Shown here one piece after another: positions 50,998 through 59,880 of a DNA stretch of 60,663 bases. Source of the DNA: Deltaproteobacteria bacterium. Lineage in GTDB: Bacteria > Desulfobacterota > Syntrophia > Syntrophales > JAFGHS01. The translations under genes were made by a program, and so were the position numbers. Positions within the stretch are counted from its first letter, which is position 1; the number at the start of each line of letters is the position of its first letter. The notes below the pieces were generated by a model. It saw only the letters and a list, made by a program, of their open reading frames with translations. It had not been told where the DNA came from and did no database searches. The stretch covers positions 1 through 60,663 of the forward strand of contig JAFGHS010000094.1 of assembly GCA_016930075.1 (NCBI GenBank), given 5' to 3'.

Positions 50998-52275
50998 TTG
51001 AGCACCCCCGCGATCCATGTTGAAGGCGTAGGCAAGCGATTTGTCATCGGAGCGAGGATCAGGCAGGCCGATACCCTCGTTGCAACGCTTGCCATTGCCG
51101 CCTCGCGCCAACTTGGAAGGATGCGCAGCCTCATCGCCAGGGGTTTTCAAGCGGACAGAGGACGCGAAGACTTCTGGGCTCTTCGCGAAATTTCATTTGA
51201 AGTCCAGCCCGGTCAGGTTCTCGGTATCATCGGCCGCAACGGATCGGGGAAGAGTACGTTGCTCAAGATACTGTCGCGGATCACGCCCCCCACGGAGGGT
51301 AAGGCGACCATTGTGGGACGCGTGGGCAGCCTGCTGGAGATCGGGACCGGATTTCATAATGAACTGACGGGCCGCGAGAACATCTTCTTAAGCGGCGCCA
51401 TCCTCGGGATGAAAAAGAACGAGATTAGAGCCCGGTTCGATGAAATCGTAGCCTTCTCCGGCGTCGAGCAATTCATAGACACGCCGGTCAAGCATTACTC
51501 GAGCGGGATGTATCTGCGGCTGGCCTTTGCGGTTGCCGCTCACCTGCGTACCGAGATTCTGCTGATTGACGAAGTCCTGGCCGTCGGCGATGCGGCGTTT
51601 CAGAAGAGGTGCATCGACAAGATGAGCGAGGTGGCGCGCGAGGGGCGAACGGTTCTTTTCGTCAGCCACAACCTGGGCGCTGTTCTGCGGCTTTGCAGCA
51701 CAGGCTTGCTCCTGGATTCGGGACATATCGTGGAACGCGGCATGATCGGAGACGTCATCTCTGCTTACGGACGACTTGGCGAGAAACAGGATAACGATGA
51801 AGATGATGGCTGCCGCAGCCGTGAAGGTGTTGGCGTGTCGGCCCTGGATCTTCTGGATGGGGCGGCAGACATGCATCCCTCAAAACCTGTTGGCTTGGGA
51901 TTCACATTGAACGTCAGGCGGCCATACTGGGCGCTGCATGTCCTTATCGGCATTCAAGCGCTGGAGGGTTGGCAACTTGTTATTGAAGCTGTGGATTCCG
52001 CTCAGTTCACCAAATTAAAGGAAGAGGGAAACCACCGTGTTGAATTGAGGTTTCCTCCGCTTTGGCTCCGCCCGGGCAGCTATACGGGTTGGGTCAAGGT
52101 CATTGCATACCCGCAGCAGGGCGTGACTGAGAGATTTTTGCTGGAAATTCCGGTGACATGTAATGGACCCGTGGATGTCAACATGGACCGGCTGCTTGCT
52201 CCAAAGGCCGACTGGTGTGTCCGGACGCTCAATCATGCAAAGGCAGAACTTGGAGAAAATGCATGTGTGGAATAG
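50998..52275 (+). CDS. Wzt-type ABC transporter ATP-binding protein with C-terminal glycan domain
   Basis: A 425-residue protein. TTG 50998 is chosen because AGGAG lies seven bases upstream and the ABC fold begins at once. Walker A is GRNGSGKST (79-87), the signature is YSSGMYLRLAFA, Walker B is ILLIDEVLAVGD, and a VSHNLG switch follows. Residues about 290-425 form a separate beta domain like the Wzt C-terminal carbohydrate-binding domain, which recognises the finished polymer in ABC-dependent O-antigen export. Its permease partner is encoded about 6.7 kb downstream (59001). The end overlaps asnB by 13 bases. Confidence 0.9.
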   Translation: MSTPAIHVEGVGKRFVIGARIRQADTLVATLAIAASRQLGRMRSLIARGFQADRGREDFWALREISFEVQPGQVLGIIGRNGSGKSTLLKILSRITPPTEGKATIVGRVGSLLEIGTGFHNELTGRENIFLSGAILGMKKNEIRARFDEIVAFSGVEQFIDTPVKHYSSGMYLRLAFAVAAHLRTEILLIDEVLAVGDAAFQKRCIDKMSEVAREGRTVLFVSHNLGAVLRLCSTGLLLDSGHIVERGMIGDVISAYGRLGEKQDNDEDDGCRSREGVGVSALDLLDGAADMHPSKPVGLGFTLNVRRPYWALHVLIGIQALEGWQLVIEAVDSAQFTKLKEEGNHRVELRFPPLWLRPGSYTGWVKVIAYPQQGVTERFLLEIPVTCNGPVDVNMDRLLAPKADWCVRTLNHAKAELGENACVE

Positions 52276-54209
52276 CCGGTATCCTTGCCCTTCGGGAAAA
52301 TAATGTTTGCAAGCACGATCTTGAAGTCATGACCCGTGCACTGGCTCATCGCGGTCCCGACGGAGAAGGCATGCATGTTGACGGTCCTGTTGGCCTTGGG
52401 CATCGGAGGCTTGCGATTCTGGACCTTGGCGCTACCGGCAGCCAACCGATGTTTTTTGCAGACGGCAGGTATTGGATTGTTCATAACGGCGAGATCTACA
52501 ATTTTCTCGAACTCCGAGAGACACTCGCCGGCCTTGGGTACAGCTTTCGCAGCAGTTCGGACACGGAAGTTATCCTCGCGGCCTTTATAAAATGGGGCGA
52601 GGATTGTCAGCTTCGCTTCAACGGCATGTGGGCCTTCGCCATCTGGGACGCACAGCAGCGCCGGCTCTTTCTTTCGCGGGACAGATTTGGGGTGAAGCCG
52701 CTGTTCTATTTTTCGAGTCGTGAATACTTTGCCTTTGCCTCGGAGATGAAGGCGTTTCTTCCGCTGCCGTGGTTCCCGTCGACCTTTCGACTGCCTGTAG
52801 TTGCCCGCGCCATTGAAGCTCCTTATTCGCTTGAAGCAACGGAGCATTGCATGCTGGACGGCATCATGAGGCTGCGGGCGGGCTATTCCCTGACCATAGA
52901 ACCAGGGGGTGCACCGAGGGTTCACCGCTGGTGGCGGACGGACGAACATCTCATCCCGGCGACGGGTGATTTTGGATGCCAGGTGGAGGAGTTCCGTGAG
53001 AGATTCACGGATGCCGTCCGCCTGCGGATGAGAAGCGATGTGCCGCTTGCCTGTACGTTAAGCGGCGGGCTCGATTCCGGTTCCGTCTCGGTGACGGCGG
53101 CAAAGATCTACGGCGATTCTCCACGTCCTGCCCAGCGGATACAATATCCGCCCGTTGCGTTTACAGTGTCTTTCCCAGGGACAAACCATGATGAACGGAT
53201 GCACGCATGCTCTGTGGCGCGCCATGCAGGAATGGAATCCATTGTTGTGGATTCTGATTCCGGAGATGCTTCTGAGGTGGCCGACGACTTTATCTTTCAA
53301 TGCGAGGAAGTCCAGGGACCCAATCTCGGTCCGTGGCTGATCTATCGGGAAATGAGCAGGGCGGGGATCAAGGTTTGCCTGGACGGGCATGGCGGCGACG
53401 AACTGCTGGCGGGATATGTCGACCAGGTCCGATTTGCCCGCGACTTGTTGATGTTTCCGGTGCCCCGGTTGCGTAAGGCTGCTCAAATGACAGCAATGCT
53501 TCGCCGCATGGAATGCGATGGCGAAGGCCCCGTTTCTTTCCGTGACTGGGGCAGCGCCGGAAAGATATATGGATGGTTGCTCAGAGAGCGGATTCTCAAC
53601 TCACAGGAGTCACATCAGTGCCGGGTGCCCCCCGCGGGCGCTACGCAGTGGCTTCGCATCGAGCCCTTCCGCAGCCTGGAGCCGTTGGAAGAGCCTCTGC
53701 GCGAGAAGGGGTTGTCGCCCCTGGCGATTCGTCTGTACAGAGACTTTCATGTGGACGATCTGCCTACGATTCTGCGCGAATTCGACAGATACTCGATGGC
53801 TCATGGGGTGGAGGTTCGCTCACCCTTTCTGGATTGGCGTTTGGTATGCTACTGCTTATCCCTGCCGAGCGATGCTGTTCTCGCCGGTGGGCAGACAAAG
53901 CGAATCCTCCGTGAGGCAATGCGCGGCCACCTTCCCGAACCTGTCAGAACGCGTGCACGGAAGATTCCCTTTAAGAGCTTTGGGGAATGGTGGCGGGGAT
54001 CCCTCCGCACCTTTGTGCTTGATACCGTGAACAGCGCCGGCTTCCTTGCGTCGGAGATTTGGGATGGCCCCGCAGTGCGGGCTACGGCGGAAAGGTCCGC
54101 TTTGTCGGATCAGCCGGACAAAGCGTCCTTCATCTTGCGCTTTGTGGTCGCTCATCGTTTGATGGAGCTGTTCCGGTCGGCTCGCGCAGCGTCGCTAAGG
54201 GCACATTGA
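52263..54209 (+). CDS. asnB: Glutamine-hydrolysing asparagine synthase
   Basis: A 648-residue AsnB-type amidotransferase. ATG 52263 exposes Cys2 (MCGIAGIL), the glutaminase nucleophile, with GGAG seven bases upstream. The N-terminal Ntn glutaminase domain (to about 210) is followed by the synthetase domain with its ATP loop SGGLDS near 266 and DGHGGDELLAGY. Copies inside capsule or O-antigen loci are usually thought to amidate a sugar or amino acid on the polymer rather than make free asparagine; that is inference here. A PP-loop protein and CapA lie downstream, consistent with an amide- or peptide-decorated glycan. Confidence 0.9.
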   Translation: MCGIAGILALRENNVCKHDLEVMTRALAHRGPDGEGMHVDGPVGLGHRRLAILDLGATGSQPMFFADGRYWIVHNGEIYNFLELRETLAGLGYSFRSSSDTEVILAAFIKWGEDCQLRFNGMWAFAIWDAQQRRLFLSRDRFGVKPLFYFSSREYFAFASEMKAFLPLPWFPSTFRLPVVARAIEAPYSLEATEHCMLDGIMRLRAGYSLTIEPGGAPRVHRWWRTDEHLIPATGDFGCQVEEFRERFTDAVRLRMRSDVPLACTLSGGLDSGSVSVTAAKIYGDSPRPAQRIQYPPVAFTVSFPGTNHDERMHACSVARHAGMESIVVDSDSGDASEVADDFIFQCEEVQGPNLGPWLIYREMSRAGIKVCLDGHGGDELLAGYVDQVRFARDLLMFPVPRLRKAAQMTAMLRRMECDGEGPVSFRDWGSAGKIYGWLLRERILNSQESHQCRVPPAGATQWLRIEPFRSLEPLEEPLREKGLSPLAIRLYRDFHVDDLPTILREFDRYSMAHGVEVRSPFLDWRLVCYCLSLPSDAVLAGGQTKRILREAMRGHLPEPVRTRARKIPFKSFGEWWRGSLRTFVLDTVNSAGFLASEIWDGPAVRATAERSALSDQPDKASFILRFVVAHRLMELFRSARAASLRAH

Positions 54210-54380
54210 GAGCTTTGAATTTTTTTCTGTCATTGCGAGGCAAGTAATGCCGCAGCAATCTTTCAGATAGTTTCCTGTCATTGCGAGGCGCGGAACGCCG
54301 TGGCAATCTTTTATATTATCGGACGCTGATGAGATTGCTTCGCTTCACTCGCAATGACAAAGAGGTGTTTTTCAAAAGTC
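54209..54380. repeat. TIR element (R1), expanded copy
   Basis: AGAGCTTTGAAT at the left overlaps the asnB stop. The arm CTGTCATTGCGAGGC is present twice, then the arm AGATTGCTTCGCTTC and CTCGCAATGAC, ending TTTTCAAAAGTC. Orientation is opposite to copy 2. Confidence 0.75.
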
Positions 54381-54415
54381 GCCCGTTGAAAAAATAATGG
54401 AATCCTGTTGATACA

Positions 54416-55633
54416 ATGAAACATATTGATCATTCGCCTCAAGCCTTTGCGCCAGTGGTATCTGACAGAGACGCCGGCCGTACGGTCCGCATACTTCTGG
54501 TTGGGGATGTCTCTTTGGGTGGCGAATTCGCGGAGCTCGTCAGCCGGGGTCATGCGACGTGGTCCAGCCCATTCGCGGAAGTCAGCGGCCTGTTTCAGGA
54601 TGCCGATATGCGTATGGGCAATCTGGAAAGCCCACTCTTTAAATCGGCCTCACCCCGCCCCAAAAAGAATCTCCTGCACGCTCCCGGCGAAGCCGTACAG
54701 GCGCTCATGTACCTGGGCTTTACCGCCTTGAATCTGGCAAACAACCACATTACCGATCAGTCCGATGAAGGGCTTGATCATACGCGCAGGTTGTTGGCAG
54801 CAGCGCGAATCCATTCGTTCGGTGCAGCGGCCACACTGGAGCAGGCAATGTCCTGGCCGCGCATCTGTGTGAAGGGTCACTATTTCAACATGCTCGGATA
54901 TGCCGTCATCGGCGAAGACGTCGGCGCCGTGGCAGCCTCGGCTGAAAGTGCCGGTTGTGTCCCCTTCTCTCTTGAAAGGGCGGAGAGCGATATCGCGGCG
55001 GTCAGAGAAAGAGGGGAAGACGCCCTCGTTTCGATTCACTGGGGATACCAGGAAGACGAGCTTCCCTCACCCGATCAGATTAAAGCTGCCCATCGCCTGA
55101 TTGACGCAGGCGCGCTCATCGTTCACGGCCACCATCCCCATGTGCTTCAGGGATTTGAGCGTTATCGAAACGGCGTGATTTTGTACAGTCTCGGCAATTT
55201 CATTTTCTCCGATTTCCGGCGCGCCGACGGCGTTAAAATTCATTTCCCGGAACGCAGCAAACGGACGGGTGCTGCCGTGTGCACCATAGGCGATGCCGGC
55301 GTGGAATCGCTCTCTTTCGTACCCATGACATATACCAGACCGGGCCGACTGCAGTTGTTGAAAGGATACCGGGCAAAGAAAGCGATATACGCACAGGAAA
55401 CGCGATCCAAGCATATCCGTAAGCCGGACTACGCATATCTTTGGCAGCACCATCATGGCCGTACCGTACAGACGCGTAAGCTTCAGGAAGCTCGCATTTA
55501 TCTCGCATCGAAAGCCCGCTATCTGCAATCTCGTCTTCAGCAGAGCGGGGCTCCGATATTGCTCCGTCTTCGCCCGCGCCATTTTGTGGCAGCTCTTCGC
55601 CTCTGCGAGCGATACGTTCGGCACCGGCTATAA
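54416..55633 (+). CDS. CapA-family protein (metallophosphatase-like)
   Basis: A 405-residue CapA/PGA_cap protein. VRILLVGDVSLGGEF starts the metallophosphoesterase-like fold, GNLESPL and LNLANNHITDQSDEGLD follow, then VSIHWGYQEDELPSPDQ and HGHHPHVLQGFE, with LYSLGNFIFSDF. CapA was found in poly-gamma-glutamate capsule export; many homologues sit in exopolysaccharide loci with unknown chemistry. No signal peptide is evident. It lies between asnB and the PP-loop gene, separated from each by an R1 repeat. Confidence 0.87.
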   Translation: MKHIDHSPQAFAPVVSDRDAGRTVRILLVGDVSLGGEFAELVSRGHATWSSPFAEVSGLFQDADMRMGNLESPLFKSASPRPKKNLLHAPGEAVQALMYLGFTALNLANNHITDQSDEGLDHTRRLLAAARIHSFGAAATLEQAMSWPRICVKGHYFNMLGYAVIGEDVGAVAASAESAGCVPFSLERAESDIAAVRERGEDALVSIHWGYQEDELPSPDQIKAAHRLIDAGALIVHGHHPHVLQGFERYRNGVILYSLGNFIFSDFRRADGVKIHFPERSKRTGAAVCTIGDAGVESLSFVPMTYTRPGRLQLLKGYRAKKAIYAQETRSKHIRKPDYAYLWQHHHGRTVQTRKLQEARIYLASKARYLQSRLQQSGAPILLRLRPRHFVAALRLCERYVRHRL

Positions 55634-55641
55634 AAAGAGAG

Positions 55642-55772
55642 AGACCTTTGACTTTCTCTGTTTCCTGTCATTGCGAGGCACGAAGTGCCGTGGCAATCTC
55701 GCCAATTATCGGATATTTATAAGATTGCTTCGCTTCACTCGCAATGACATAAGAACCGTTATTCAAAGGTCT
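55642..55772. repeat. TIR element (R1), copy between capA and PP-loop gene
   Basis: AGACCTTTGAC to TTCAAAGGTCT, with GAGGCACGAAGTGCC on the left and TTCGCTTCACTCGCAATGAC on the right: inverted relative to copy 2. Confidence 0.85.
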
Positions 55773-55794
55773 CAGGAAGGTTAAAATAACTCGA

Positions 55795-56994
55795 ATGAAT
55801 GTCCTGCATATCTGGCCTGAGCAACCGAAGCGGCGCGATGGATCCATCATTCTCTCGGCGTCGATGGAGGCGCCGGGCGCCGAGCGAAAGGTTCTCTGGT
55901 ATTCTGTGCCAGAAAGTGAGGAATCGAGCCTGGCCGTCAATGCGGATCCTTTTGTGATCGGATTTATCTACTTGATCATGGAATCCGGTTGCAATGTTCA
56001 GGTACACGGCGAGGTTTCGCCTTCGCTGCTCCGCAACCTTGAAGAATTTCAGGCTGCCTGGACAGCCTGGATACCGGGACTCAGGAGTGCGGCGATTTTC
56101 GCCGACCGTGAAGCGGAAGCGACACCTTCCGGGTCCAGGGAGGATGCCGCCGTCGCTTTTTCCGGAGGAGTCGATTCATGCTTTACGGCCTTTCGTCATG
56201 CCCGTGCTCATGGACCCCGAATACCATACCATCCGACAGCCGGTATTATGGTTCACGGCTTTGACATTCCCCTTGGTGATGTTGAAGTGTTTGCTTCAAG
56301 TGCATCCCGTTCGGAGAGGATGCTATCGAGCCTGGGGATAGCGCTAATCACAGTTGCAACCAATTATCGGGAAATAGTCGCCGATTGGAGCCACTCGCAT
56401 GGAGCAGCCATCGCATCCTGCCTGCACCTCTTCTGCCGGAGATTCTCAAAAGGCCTGATCGCGCAATCGTTTACATACAAAGAGATTCTATCCATTCATG
56501 AGGGTGTAAATGCGCTTACGGATCCGCTGCTGTCCAGCGACAGTTTTCGAATTATCCCTGATGGAGCTGCTTTCAAACGGACGGAAAAGATCGAGGCTAT
56601 GGGAAACTGGGTTGAGTTTCTGAATAATTTGCGCGTTTGCTGGCAAGGCCCCTACAAGGATAGAAACTGCTGCGTCTGCGAAAAGTGTGTACGCAATATC
56701 CTGACATTCCGAGCCCTCGGTCTCGGTCTTCCTCCATGTTTCGATCACGATGTTGAGGATGAGCAGATAAAAACATTGCGATTGGGTGCGGGGCCTCTTC
56801 CTTCTTTCAGGTACGACAAACTGGCAAGCGTCGCCGCGGCCCATGGCGCGACAGGCCCGTGGGTGCGCACGCTGCTGAAAAGGCTGAATACGGTACGGCG
56901 AGAGAGGGAGAGTCGATTTTTCCGATATGTATACCGGATGCAGTATTACGCAGGAAGAGTATCAGCAAGGATCAGACGGGGAGGCAGGCAGTGA
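55795..56994 (+). CDS. PP-loop ATPase with cysteine cluster, unknown function
   Basis: A 399-residue protein. Residues 120-130 (VAFSGGVDSCF) are the PP-loop of adenylating enzymes such as QueC, ThiI, GuaA and the WbpG/PseA sugar amidotransferases. C282, C292, C293, C295 and C298 (NCCVCEKCVRN) form a zinc-type cluster late in the chain, as in QueC, but the QueC catalytic context is otherwise missing. The first ~115 residues match nothing I know. In a capsule locus beside asparagine synthase it may adenylate a carboxylate or sugar for amidation or amidine formation. The exact reaction cannot be named. Confidence 0.65.
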   Translation: MNVLHIWPEQPKRRDGSIILSASMEAPGAERKVLWYSVPESEESSLAVNADPFVIGFIYLIMESGCNVQVHGEVSPSLLRNLEEFQAAWTAWIPGLRSAAIFADREAEATPSGSREDAAVAFSGGVDSCFTAFRHARAHGPRIPYHPTAGIMVHGFDIPLGDVEVFASSASRSERMLSSLGIALITVATNYREIVADWSHSHGAAIASCLHLFCRRFSKGLIAQSFTYKEILSIHEGVNALTDPLLSSDSFRIIPDGAAFKRTEKIEAMGNWVEFLNNLRVCWQGPYKDRNCCVCEKCVRNILTFRALGLGLPPCFDHDVEDEQIKTLRLGAGPLPSFRYDKLASVAAAHGATGPWVRTLLKRLNTVRRERESRFFRYVYRMQYYAGRVSARIRRGGRQ

Positions 56995-57029
56995 AAGCAT
57001 TTATCACGTCATCGGGTAGCTGCCTTTCA

Positions 57030-57160
57030 AGACCTTTGAAAAATGCCTCTTATGTCATTGCGAGCGAAGCGAAGCAATCTTATAAGTATCCCATAATTGG
57101 AGAGATTGCCACGGCACTTCGTGCCTCGCAATGACAGAAAATCGGTATTATTCAAAGGTT
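57030..57160. repeat. TIR element (R1), copy between PP-loop and pyruvyl transferase genes
   Basis: AGACCTTTGAA to TTCAAAGGTTT, same orientation as copy 2 with GCGAAGCGAAGC left and GCACTTCGTGCC right. Confidence 0.85.
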
Positions 57161-57188
57161 TGGCTCTGCATCAGCGGCGTGAATGTGA

Positions 57189-58466
57189 ATGAATGTAAGA
57201 ATCCTCCTCATAAACGACAATTCGGCCCATGTGAACTGGGGCGCCCAGGCATCGCCGCCCGCGTTGGCGACGATGCTTGCGGAAGGGCTTCCCGGCTGCA
57301 CGATTACAACCTTGTCTCACGCCTGGCTGGTGCGCCCGCACTATCGTCGAATGCGTCCCCTGCTGGGCGGGCGTCTCATCCGGGAAGAACACTGGCAGAG
57401 AGTGAGGCCGTTCATCAATCGATGCTCCGTCCCTGTGCCGTTCTACCCTGAGGTGGCGGACGATTTCGACTACTGGGCGGACAAATGGCTGGCCGGACGC
57501 GGCGGCCCTCAGGCGCAGGAGTTTCTTGCCCTGGCCGGGAGTTCGGACCTTATCATATACAATGGAGAGAATTCGATCTACCGCAACACCCCGGAGGGCT
57601 GCCACGGCATATTCCTGCTCTGGCTGGCGAAGACGCGACTGGGCAAACCGAGTTGCATCGTCAACCACACGGCGCACCTGAATGATGTCCGGCCCATCAT
57701 GTCGGGCATGGTCAAGCTGGCGTATCCGCAGCTCGATCTGGTGGCCGTGCGCGAATCCTGTTCTCTTGCCAGTCTGCAGGCGCTTGGGATCAAAAATGCC
57801 GAACTGTTTCCGGATGTGGTTTTTTCCCTGGCGCCCGGCGAGCACGCAAGGGATCGGGTTGACGAATGGCGACGCCGGTGCGGTCTTGGCGATCAGACCT
57901 ATTTCTGCCTCAGCGCCTCGGGTCTTCCGGTCAGCATGCCGCGGGGGGCATGGGATGGCGAGATCACGGCCCTGGTTCGGGATCTGAAGTCGCTGGGGTT
58001 GCAGGCCGTCCTCGTGGCCAAGGATCCCTGGTGTCTGCCGCTGGCAGAAGCGGCCAAAAGAACCGATTCGCTTTTTTTCGGACCGGAGCACGAATTTTAC
58101 GATCTCTGGCCGCTGTTTCAAGGCGCGTCGTTTCTCGTGACAGGTCATTACCACTACGCAATCTTCGGCGCCATGGTCGGGTGCCCCTTCGTGCCGCTTT
58201 CCGTCAACAACCACAAGATGCAGGGTCTGTGCGAACTCCTGGAGTGGGACCGTACCGTGCCTTTCGACGCCACCCTGCTGCGAAGCTGCCGTGGCGAGAT
58301 CGTCAACGAAGCGCGATGGCTGTGGGATGAGCGGTCTAAGGTGAGTGAACGGCTTCTCAAGAAGGCGGCGGCGCTTCGAGATGAGGCAAGGCGGCTGGGA
58401 CCGCGGATCGCCCGGACGGTCCGGTATGCGGAAACCGGCTGCGCTGTGACAAAAGGAGAGCTTTGA
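57189..58466 (+). CDS. Polysaccharide pyruvyl transferase family protein
   Basis: A 425-residue GT-B-like protein: VRILLINDNSAHVNWGAQAS at the N-terminus (GNxG-type loop), then LIIYNGENSIYRNT, VNHTAHLNDV, VAVRESCSLASLQALGIK and VFSLAPGEH (the RE..S...L-G pattern), and a C-terminal TGHYHYAIFGAMVGCPFVPL. These are hallmarks of PS_pyruv_trans enzymes, which add ketal pyruvate from PEP to sugars and give acidic polymers; some members act on other substrates. Its stop codon lies in the left terminus of an R1 repeat. Confidence 0.85.
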   Translation: MNVRILLINDNSAHVNWGAQASPPALATMLAEGLPGCTITTLSHAWLVRPHYRRMRPLLGGRLIREEHWQRVRPFINRCSVPVPFYPEVADDFDYWADKWLAGRGGPQAQEFLALAGSSDLIIYNGENSIYRNTPEGCHGIFLLWLAKTRLGKPSCIVNHTAHLNDVRPIMSGMVKLAYPQLDLVAVRESCSLASLQALGIKNAELFPDVVFSLAPGEHARDRVDEWRRRCGLGDQTYFCLSASGLPVSMPRGAWDGEITALVRDLKSLGLQAVLVAKDPWCLPLAEAAKRTDSLFFGPEHEFYDLWPLFQGASFLVTGHYHYAIFGAMVGCPFVPLSVNNHKMQGLCELLEWDRTVPFDATLLRSCRGEIVNEARWLWDERSKVSERLLKKAAALRDEARRLGPRIARTVRYAETGCAVTKGEL

Positions 58467-58975
58467 ATTTCTGTTTTCCTGTTATTGCGAGGCGCGGAAG
58501 ATACTGCCCCCTGCCCCGAAGATACCTCCCCCTGCCCCCCTCCAGAGGGGGACAAAGAAAGGTACTACCCCCTGCCTCCGAAGATACCTCCCCCCTACCC
58601 CCTCCAAAGGGGGACAAAGAAAGGTACCTCCCCTTGCCTCCGAGGATACCTCCCCCCGGCCCCCTCCGGAGGGGGACAAAGAAAGGTACCTCCCCTTGCC
58701 TCCGAGGATACCTCCCCCTGCCCCCTCCAAAGGGGGACAAAGAAAGGTACTGCCCCCCGGCCCCGAAGGCACCTCCCCCTACCCTGTCCGGAGGGGGACA
58801 AAAGAAAGATGCCTCCCCCCTACCCGCTCCGGAGGGGGAAAAAGACAGATACCTCCCCCCTACCCGCTCCGGAGGGGGAAAAAGACAGATACCTCCCCCC
58901 TACCCCCCTCCGGAGGGGGACAAAAGAGGTTGCTTTGCTCGTAATGACGGGGAAATGGTATTATTCAAAGGTCTC
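58457..58975. repeat. R1 element split by a GC-rich R4 tandem array
   Basis: Left R1 half (AGAGCTTTGAAT, CTGTTATTGCGAGGCGCGG) to about 58499 and right half (TTGCTTTGCTCGTAATGAC, TTCAAAGGTCTC) from about 58927. Between them are five units of about 62 bases, then three of about 40. Each has a CCCTCC..GGAGGGGG palindrome plus a GACAAAGAAAGGTA-like spacer. All frames stay open here, but the translations are simple Pro/Gly repeats and not genes. Confidence 0.85.
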
Positions 58976-59000
58976 GTGATGGATGTTATCAAGGATCAAA

Positions 59001-59852
59001 ATGAGTATTGACGCGCTTGAACAGACCAAACCGGTTCCCGTGACGCATATCCGGCCGCTTCGTGGATGGATACCCATAAACTTCCGCGAGTTGTGGGAGT
59101 ACCGCGATCTGCTTTGGCTGCTGGCATGGAAGGATATCAGGGTCCGCTACAAGCAGACCGTCCTGGGTGCGGCGTGGGCCGTGCTTCAGCCGCTGCTGAC
59201 CATGGCGGTGTTCAGTCTTTTTTTCGGCCGCCTCGCGAAAGTCCCATCCGATGGTTTGCCCTATCCGATTTTCACCTTTGCCGCTCTGGTGCCGTGGACC
59301 TTTTTTTCATTCACCCTGACCCAGTCGTCCAACAGTCTTGTGGGCAATCCCAACCTGATCAAAAAGGTCTATTTCCCGCGTCTTGTTGTGCCGATGTCAT
59401 GTTCCATCTCGGCGCTTGTGGACATGGGGTTTGCATTTCTGGTGCTGTGCGCCTTCATGGCGGGATATGGAATGGCGCCGACCCTGAACATCCTCTGGCT
59501 GCCGGCTCTTATCCTGCTTGCCCTTGTGACGGCGCTGGGCGCCGGCCTGTGGTTTGCCGCATTGAGTGTGCGGTATCGGGACGTGCGCTACATCGTGCCT
59601 TTTCTCGTACAATTCTGGCTTTTCGCAACGCCGATCGCCTATCCGAGCAGTCTTTTGAGCCGGCCCTGGCAGACGGTGTACGCCCTTAATCCCATGGTCG
59701 GCGTTGTCGATGGCTTTCGCTGGGCGCTCCTCGGCAGCGGATCGGCGCCGGGGCCTGTCCTGGCGGTTTCCGCACTGGCTGCCCTGATGCTCCTTTTTAC
59801 GGGTGCATTGTATTTTCGCCGTATGGAGGCGACCTTTGCAGATATCGTCTGA
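59001..59852 (+). CDS. ABC-2 permease of the polysaccharide exporter (Wzm/TagG-type)
   Basis: A 283-residue membrane protein with six helices. The amphipathic N-terminus (FRELWEYRDLLWLLAWKDIR) is followed by VRYKQTVLGAAWAVLQPLL, the signature of O-antigen ABC-2 permeases. ATG 59001 has AAGGA five bases upstream. It should work with the Wzt ATPase at 50998 to flip the finished polymer across the inner membrane. wzm and wzt are usually adjacent; here four genes and several repeats separate them. Confidence 0.9.
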   Translation: MSIDALEQTKPVPVTHIRPLRGWIPINFRELWEYRDLLWLLAWKDIRVRYKQTVLGAAWAVLQPLLTMAVFSLFFGRLAKVPSDGLPYPIFTFAALVPWTFFSFTLTQSSNSLVGNPNLIKKVYFPRLVVPMSCSISALVDMGFAFLVLCAFMAGYGMAPTLNILWLPALILLALVTALGAGLWFAALSVRYRDVRYIVPFLVQFWLFATPIAYPSSLLSRPWQTVYALNPMVGVVDGFRWALLGSGSAPGPVLAVSALAALMLLFTGALYFRRMEATFADIV

Positions 59853-59880
59853 TGCATTCGGGTCAGATTTATCAATCTTG

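Noticed and set aside
57171-58214. A 347-codon minus-strand frame opposite the pyruvyl transferase gene.
   Set aside because: No motif, and the plus-strand protein matches its family end to end.
58500-58925. Regularly spaced repeats that could suggest a CRISPR array.
   Set aside because: Units are tandem with no unique spacers, lengths are 62 then 40 bases, and there are no cas genes.
58357-59011. Several Pro- or Gly-rich open frames on both strands.
   Set aside because: They are translations of the R4 tandem array, open in every frame because the units lack stop codons.
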